Shown here in pieces: positions 60,820-64,000 of a stretch of 64,000 nt of DNA (within the stretch, counting starts at the first letter, position 1; each line of letters begins with the position of its first letter). The stretch spans positions 19,216 through 83,215 of the IMG/VR virus record IMGVR_UViG_3300023174_000130; one strand, given 5' to 3'. Source of the stretch: a virus. The position numbers and the translations under genes were made by a program. Under the pieces are notes generated by a model that saw nothing but the letters and a program-made list of their open reading frames with translations, was not told the DNA's origin and ran no database searches.

Positions 60820-60936
60820 ATTTTGAGAATTTTAGAGAATTTTGAGAGAAGGGGGGAGCTAGCCGTTCCGATAACCGGAATCCTATATGGGACCCGTTAC
60901 ACTGTTTGGACCCCGCTATCCCCCCCCCTCTAATAA

Positions 60937-60966
60937 CTCAGAGGCCCCCTTGCGGGGGCCTCTGAG
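60937..60966 (-). terminator. terminator after the 60978 gene
   Basis: Thirteen-base-pair stem CTCAGAGGCCCCC with GGGGGCCTCTGAG and loop TTGC. Confidence 0.8.
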
Positions 60967-60977
60967 GGGCTGGGGGG

Positions 60978-61145
60978 TTACTGGCCCCAGTACCAGTCCC
61001 AGTAGGTGTCTTCGTCTGGCGCCTCCGCGTACTCAACGCCTTCCTCGGTGATCCAGGCAGCATCCGGCCCGAGATTCTTCGGGCGCTGGGCGAGGCGAAC
61101 CTCAACGGGGCGGGTGGTTTCTTCGATGTGGGTGGTGCTTTCCAT
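60978..61145 (-). CDS. small acidic GC-rich early protein
   Basis: 55 residues starting MESTTHIEETTRPVEV; the start at 61145 fits the promoter (TACAAT ends six bases upstream) rather than the longer start at 61253. Acidic and aromatic (EAPDEDTYWDWYWGQ). Unknown; perhaps an inhibitor of a host protein, but that is a guess. Confidence 0.55.
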   Translation of the reverse strand: MESTTHIEETTRPVEVRLAQRPKNLGPDAAWITEEGVEYAEAPDEDTYWDWYWGQ

Positions 61146-61151
61146 GCGCGT

Positions 61152-61180
61152 ATTGTAACACAGCCGGCGACTCATTGCAA
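61152..61180 (-). promoter_or_regulatory. early promoter of the 60978 gene (leaderless)
   Basis: Minus strand: TTGCAA, 17 bases, TACAAT, six bases, ATG. Confidence 0.7.
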
Positions 61181-61210
61181 GTCGCATGGTAGAAATTTCT
61201 TTAATAACAC

Positions 61211-61239
61211 TGCTGGCCCCCCTCAGAGGGGGGCCAGCA
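61211..61239 (-). terminator. hairpin after the 61280 gene
   Basis: Thirteen-base-pair stem TGCTGGCCCCCCT with AGGGGGGCCAGCA and a three-base loop. Confidence 0.75.
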
Positions 61240-61279
61240 GGTTGGCTAGGCATTGCAGGTCACGGGCTTCCCATAGGGG

Positions 61280-61558
61280 TTACATTTCCCCCCATCCTGC
61301 GCTGGCTAGCCAGTCGTTATCGGCGTCCCAGTCTTCCCGGCTCATCCGGCTAGCCGCGTCGATGAACGCATCGTTATCAGCCTCGCGGCTGTCCTCCTCA
61401 AAGGAGGGTTCCGCGTGTTCCCCGTTCCTCTTCGCCTCGCGCTCGCGCTCCGCGTTGTCCTCGCACATCGGGCAGAGGCTGTCCGTGTAGGCGTACTCGG
61501 GGCGGTGGCAGTCGCAGGGGAAGTGTTCGTGCTCGTGGTTGTGGGTGGTGTTGCACAT
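61280..61558 (-). CDS. small Cys/His-rich GC-rich early protein
   Basis: 92 residues starting MCNTTHNHEHEHFPCDCHRP, with CPMC nearby, suggesting a zinc site of the CxC...CxxC type. The acidic middle and C-terminus end WLASAGWGEM. The start at 61558 fits the promoter (TACCAT ends six bases upstream) rather than 61576. Unknown; a regulatory role is inferred. Confidence 0.55.
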   Translation of the reverse strand: MCNTTHNHEHEHFPCDCHRPEYAYTDSLCPMCEDNAEREREAKRNGEHAEPSFEEDSREADNDAFIDAASRMSREDWDADNDWLASAGWGEM

Positions 61559-61564
61559 GCAAGT

Positions 61565-61593
61565 ATGGTAGCACACTTCGCTGCTGATGTCAA
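61565..61593 (-). promoter_or_regulatory. early promoter of the 61280 gene (leaderless)
   Basis: Minus strand: TTGACA, 17 bases, TACCAT, six bases, ATG. Confidence 0.72.
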
Positions 61594-61681
61594 CCCTTCG
61601 GAAAGAAATTTCTGTAGCGGTGCTCCTGAGTCCTAGAACAAACTTTGAGAAATGTCTTCCCGAAGGGTTGACATCAGCAGC
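61580..61681. repeat. 22-bp inverted repeat spanning two divergent early promoters
   Basis: Arms 61580-61601 and 61660-61681 are exact reverse complements (sequence CCGAAGGGTTGACATCAGCA and the last C bases), containing both -35 TTGACA hexamers. The divergent promoters are copies of one another. Confidence 0.75.
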
Positions 61682-61696
61682 AGTCTATGGTACAAT
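61668..61696 (+). promoter_or_regulatory. early promoter of the 61703 gene (leaderless)
   Basis: TTGACA, 17 bases, TACAAT, six bases, ATG. Confidence 0.75.
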
Positions 61697-61702
61697 GGTG
61701 CC

Positions 61703-62050
61703 ATGAGCACCACCACCAACCGCACCCGCATCGTCCTCCCCTTCTTCACCGACTCACTCGCCGTGCGACACAATCGCATGATGTCCCTCCTCGACTCCGG
61801 GTGGGTGCAGGTCACCTACAAGAAGGGTGACGGGCAGGTCGCCGTCCGCCTCGCCACGCGCAACCCCACGCTCGTTGCCGCCTATGGTCACGAGAGTGAC
61901 CGCACCGCCATCAGCCGCAGCGACACCGACTGGAACGCCACCGGCATCGTCTACTACTACGATTACACCAAGGGCAGCATCCGGTCATTCTATGTGGAGG
62001 AGGTCATCGAGGTCGCCATCCCGGCTGAGTGCCCGGAGAATTGCCACTAA
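61703..62050 (+). CDS. DUF2693-like small protein (paralogue 2)
   Basis: 115 residues starting MSTTTNRTRIVLPFF. VQVTYKKGDGQVAVRLATRN and GIVYYYDYTKGSIRSFYVEE fit the DUF2693 pattern and align in shape with the gene at 56867-57436. The start at 61703 follows the promoter. The gene is GC-rich, its paralogue AT-rich. Confidence 0.62.
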   Translation: MSTTTNRTRIVLPFFTDSLAVRHNRMMSLLDSGWVQVTYKKGDGQVAVRLATRNPTLVAAYGHESDRTAISRSDTDWNATGIVYYYDYTKGSIRSFYVEEVIEVAIPAECPENCH

Positions 62051-62059
62051 CCACTTCAC

Positions 62060-62096
62060 GGGGGAGAGAAAGAAATAATAAATCTTTCTCTCCCCC
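62060..62096 (+). terminator. terminator after the 61703 gene
   Basis: Fourteen-base-pair stem GGGGGAGAGAAAGA with TCTTTCTCTCCCCC around a nine-base AT loop. Confidence 0.78.
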
Positions 62097-62100
62097 CTGC

Positions 62101-62129
62101 TTGACTTCCGCCCCACGACCTGATACAAT
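62101..62129 (+). promoter_or_regulatory. early promoter of the 62136 gene (leaderless)
   Basis: TTGACT, 17 bases, TACAAT, six bases, ATG. Confidence 0.72.
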
Positions 62130-62135
62130 ACCGAC

Positions 62136-62387
62136 ATGAGCAACCGAATCACCGTCAAGGACTTGGATAGCGCCGTCATCCACCTGAACACCATGCTCGG
62201 CCTGAAGATGGGCGCAGAAGGATCCTTCTGCCTGCAGGGAGCCTACGGAGGCTGGCAACTGCAGAGGCGCATGGGTAGCGGAGTCATCGCCGTCACCACG
62301 GGCTACCGTCCGAAGCGCGAACTGTACCGGACGATCATCGACATCGGGTACGGAGTCTCCTGCACAAAGGCCGCGCCAACGAACTAA
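62136..62387 (+). CDS. conserved small phage protein, unknown
   Basis: 83 residues. VIHLNTMLGLKMG, LQGAYGGWQLQRR and GYRPKRELYRTI form a pattern I have seen in several siphovirus and actinophage small proteins of unknown function. Alone between its own promoter and the HNH region. Confidence 0.55.
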   Translation: MSNRITVKDLDSAVIHLNTMLGLKMGAEGSFCLQGAYGGWQLQRRMGSGVIAVTTGYRPKRELYRTIIDIGYGVSCTKAAPTN

Positions 62388-62406
62388 CGAGGTGGTGCTC
62401 GTACCG

Positions 62407-62473
62407 TCAGACTGGTTCCCGCAAAGGATTCGTCCGATCCTCTGATTCGTTCGGAGGTAGGGAACCAGTCTGA
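62407..62473. repeat. 14-bp inverted repeat around a structured loop
   Basis: Arms 62407-62420 (TCAGACTGGTTCCC) and 62460-62473 are exact complements. The loop itself can form AGGAT-loop-ATCCT. The repeat overlaps the 3' end of the HNH gene, whose stop is in the left arm. Function unknown (terminator, RNA or insertion scar). Confidence 0.55.
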
Positions 62474-62877
62474 TGAGCGCCCAAACTTCGGTTAAAAGTT
62501 TCAACTAAATTTGTTTCGTGGTTGAAATGTCGTAGACGGTGGCAAGTAGGACACAAAAATACACCGTTCTTTATTTCTTTATCAATCGCTGTTCTAGTTC
62601 TCCATTGCTTGGGAGAACGATTGGTAGAAGAAATAATAGTGTGGTGAAACTCCAACAAAGACGGAACACGATCCCACCCACAGTCAAAACAAGAAACCTT
62701 TAAAGAATCAATGTAAGCACAGTTTTTAGTGTAAGCATTTTTCTTATATTGTTTCTCTTGTTCCGGTGTTCGTGTATCTCGGACTTGGGCAACCTTTGCC
62801 GCAGTACAACGGCGACACCGACAACCTTTGTTGTATCCAGTACGGGGAGCATTGTTTGGAAATAAGCATTGAGTCAT
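62407..62877 (-). CDS. HNH endonuclease (homing-type)
   Basis: 156 residues. Zinc pairs appear as CRCRRC, CFDCGWD and CPTC. The HNH core is SLLEFHHTIISST and NGVFLCPTCHRLRH. Late-box driven (TATAAATA five bases before the ATG), and more AT-rich than its GC-rich neighbours. It sits between the 62136 and 63063 genes, on the opposite strand. This suggests a mobile nuclease gene inserted into the early region. Confidence 0.8.
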   Translation of the reverse strand: MTQCLFPNNAPRTGYNKGCRCRRCTAAKVAQVRDTRTPEQEKQYKKNAYTKNCAYIDSLKVSCFDCGWDRVPSLLEFHHTIISSTNRSPKQWRTRTAIDKEIKNGVFLCPTCHRLRHFNHETNLVETFNRSLGAHQTGSLPPNESEDRTNPLREPV

Positions 62878-62882
62878 ATAGC

Positions 62883-62890
62883 TATTTATA
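62883..62890 (-). promoter_or_regulatory. late promoter, leaderless, for the HNH gene
   Basis: TATAAATA on the minus strand, GCTAT, ATG: a five-base gap. Confidence 0.7.
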
Positions 62891-62910
62891 ATTGTAGCTG
62901 ACTCACTACT

Positions 62911-62935
62911 ATCAGCGGCCTCAGAGGCCGCTGAT
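62911..62935. terminator. GC-rich hairpin upstream of the HNH gene
   Basis: Eleven-base-pair stem ATCAGCGGCCT with AGGCCGCTGAT and a three-base loop. No T-run, so its role as terminator is uncertain. Confidence 0.5.
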
Positions 62936-62999
62936 GTTATGGGACTGGACGCGGAGAGCCTGATAGTAGCCGGCCCCGCTGGACGTTATCGGATGGAAA

Positions 63000-63015
63000 G
63001 AATATTATAATATTC
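63000..63015. repeat. 16-bp perfect palindrome upstream of the 63063 promoter
   Basis: GAATATTATAATATTC, 12 bases before the -35. AT-rich in a GC-rich context, so it may be an operator; no binder is known. Confidence 0.5.
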
Positions 63016-63027
63016 CGCCCCCACCCA

Positions 63028-63056
63028 TTGACATGGCCGGCATGGCATGGTACAAT
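63028..63056 (+). promoter_or_regulatory. early promoter of the 63063 operon (leaderless)
   Basis: TTGACA, 17 bases, TACAAT, six bases, ATG at 63063. Confidence 0.75.
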
Positions 63057-63062
63057 GTACGC

Positions 63063-63629
63063 ATGAGCACCACTCGCACCAACCGTTACGAAGCCGTCCG
63101 CACCAACGCCATCGAAGCCTTCATCGGCCATCTCGCATCGGCTACCCTCTTCGATTACGCCGCCGCGCAGAAGTGGTACGCCGAGGCCGGAGACTTCGCG
63201 GAGTCGCTCCGCGTCCTGCGCCCGGAGTGGAGCATGGAAGTCTCCGCGTCCGTTGTCTCCGCGTTCTCGCCCCGCGTCACTTGGCAGCACAACAAGGCGA
63301 AGGCCACCCAGTACGCGCAGGGCATCACGCCGAAGGGTCTGCGCTCCCACGTGGACGCGGCCGACCGATGCGTCCGGCAGGGCTTCAACGGCCTTCGCGG
63401 CCCAAAGACGAACGCGTTTGCCCGTGCCATCGCCGGGGATCGGGACGCGGTGGTGGTGGATGTGTGGATGTGCCGCGCTGCCGGACTGGGCAAGGATGCG
63501 CCCAACGCGACCGAGTACCGGGCAATCGCGGACGCGATCCGCACACTCGCCGGAACGGGCGCCGTCTGCATGGCACCCGCCACGCTGCAGGCCCTGCTGT
63601 GGATCATCGTTCGGGGGAAGGCCGAATGA
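63063..63629 (+). CDS. actinophage-like conserved protein (DUF7178/HhH-GPD-like pattern)
   Basis: 188 residues starting MSTTRTNRYEAVRTNA. SASVVSAFSPRVTWQHNKAK, GFNGLRGPKTNAFARAIAG and AVVVDVWMCRAAGLGKDAPN resemble DUF7178-type proteins in actinophages; the 'VVDVWM' end of a helical pair recalls HhH-GPD base-excision enzymes. The start at 63063 (not 63033) follows the promoter. Function unknown. Confidence 0.5.
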   Translation: MSTTRTNRYEAVRTNAIEAFIGHLASATLFDYAAAQKWYAEAGDFAESLRVLRPEWSMEVSASVVSAFSPRVTWQHNKAKATQYAQGITPKGLRSHVDAADRCVRQGFNGLRGPKTNAFARAIAGDRDAVVVDVWMCRAAGLGKDAPNATEYRAIADAIRTLAGTGAVCMAPATLQALLWIIVRGKAE

Positions 63630-63856
63630 TCCCGACCATCGAACGAATCAAGCCCACCCCGACCATCGGGGTGGGCTTGACAAGGAAAGAATTGATTGTC
63701 CTAGACCGCCTCGTGTTTCGGGGCCTCGTGGACACGATGCTAGAAATCAACACCTACACGGAAGAGCGGCACGATGACTTCCGCACCGAGGCCAACGATG
63801 AACGCAGGACGCTACAGAGCCTGCAGGCCAAGATAGAAAGGACGCTACGACAATGA
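63626..63856 (+). CDS. small helical protein, unknown
   Basis: 76 residues starting MIPTIERIKPTPTIG, in a frame that overlaps the previous stop as ATGA. The C-terminus is a coiled coil (DERRTLQSLQAKIERTLRQ). Near its 5' end (63650-63678) is an 11-bp hairpin (AAGCCCACCCC with GGGGTGGGCTT) that could be an attenuator. Longer upstream frames in this register are shadows. Confidence 0.5.
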   Translation: MIPTIERIKPTPTIGVGLTRKELIVLDRLVFRGLVDTMLEINTYTEERHDDFRTEANDERRTLQSLQAKIERTLRQ

Positions 63857-63993
63857 ACCACCGACCCGGTAAATTCGTCCATGACGCCTTCCGGGAGGGA
63901 ATCCGGCTTCGCCCCAAGACCTGGGGCAAGAAGAGCCGAGACCCCCGGAAGGCGCGGAGGGAGGGGAAAAGGGAAGTGGCCAGCGAGGGCTGA
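63853..63993 (+). CDS. small basic protein, unknown
   Basis: 46 residues starting MNHRPGKFVHDAFREG, very basic (KKSRDPRKARREGKREV). It overlaps the previous stop as ATGA, third in the 63063 operon. It is short, so the call rests on the coupled start and the position. Confidence 0.5.
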   Translation: MNHRPGKFVHDAFREGIRLRPKTWGKKSRDPRKARREGKREVASEG

Positions 63994-64000
63994 GCTACTA

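Noticed and set aside
60845-60930. tRNA-like folding in the GC-rich boundary region
   Set aside because: G-run and C-run pairs can form a stem, but no T-loop (GTTCGAATC-like), D-loop or anticodon arm of normal size could be placed on either strand.
62407-62473. tRNA or tmRNA in the inverted repeat
   Set aside because: The 14-bp stem is too long for a tRNA acceptor, and the T-loop sequence is wrong.
62937-63350. Antisense frames in the GC-rich region
   Set aside because: Several long antisense frames occur because GC-rich codons lack stops. They lack promoters and overlap well-supported genes.
63047-63625. Long frame overlapping the 63063 gene
   Set aside because: Arg/Pro-rich read-through of a GC-rich gene in another frame. 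Only its end, from 63626, has a coupled start and normal composition.
60761-64000. GC-rich end as contamination or chimeric assembly
   Set aside because: Not excluded by reads, but the same promoter-to-start geometry and a TATAAATA late box (62883-62890) argue that it belongs to the same phage.
1-64000. Cyanophage identity
   Set aside because: Several genes resemble cyanophage versions, but no photosynthesis or other cyanobacterial auxiliary genes are in the window, and the leaderless promoters do not support it.

Overview
The window is part of the genome of a large T4-like contractile-tailed phage (myovirus). The evidence is a long run of T4 core genes in recognisable order: clamp and clamp loader gp45/gp44, recombination nuclease gp46/gp47, late sigma factor gp55, UvsY/UvsW, the head block gp23-22-21-20, tail tube and sheath gp19/gp18, terminase gp17/gp16, necks gp15/14/13, a baseplate block, and gp32/gp33. 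Most of it is AT-rich. The last ~3.2 kb (about 60.8-64.0 kb) is strikingly GC-rich and holds small early-type genes. The host cannot be named. Many mRNAs are predicted to be leaderless, and some small GC-rich genes look like ones I associate with actinobacteriophages, so a bacterium that translates leaderless mRNA well (for example an actinobacterium) is a reasonable inference, not a demonstration.

Layout. 1-4742 (minus): gp55, gp47, gp46, a small basic gene, gp45 and partial gp44, read from a near-consensus sigma70-type promoter. 4796-14570 (minus): twelve tightly packed sugar and glycan genes (two epimerases, one nucleotide-sugar dehydrogenase, three FkbM methyltransferases, six glycosyltransferase-like genes) with their own early-type promoter. 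14659-17302 (plus): uvsY, uvsW and an Lsm-like gene. 17299-37792 (minus): capsid, tail, terminase, neck and baseplate genes. 37828-40130 (plus): gp4, a gp54-like tube protein, gp26 with a probable -1 frameshift extension, and a small protein. 40157-41314 (minus): gp32 and gp33. 41399-43707 (plus) and 43704-51821 (minus): virion or adhesin genes, ending with a 2278-residue cysteine-rich protein that contains RCC1-like repeats. 51906-60700: accessory genes, including a DNA-binding protein, two HExxH proteins, a Dps-like protein, a deaminase, GMP reductase, and proteins with capsid-targeting propeptides. 60978-63993: GC-rich early genes interrupted by an HNH endonuclease.

How it works together. 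Early genes have TTGACA/TATAAT-type promoters. Late genes have a T4-type box (TATAAATA or CTAAATA variants) that would be read by gp55, gp33 and gp45, all encoded here. In both classes the box often lies so close to the start codon that transcription should begin at, or next to, the A of ATG.

The most unusual feature is a probable set of capsid-packaged cargo proteins. Two begin with a ten-residue propeptide of the T4 internal-protein type ending in LxE (MKSFQQFLIE and MKSFKQHLHE). Two more share a 28-residue leader ending in LIE or ILE. These leaders are joined to unrelated bodies, one a T4-type lysozyme and one a protein with a zinc-peptidase HEAAH motif. The phage's gp21 protease would be expected to trim them inside the prohead, so they could be injected with the DNA.
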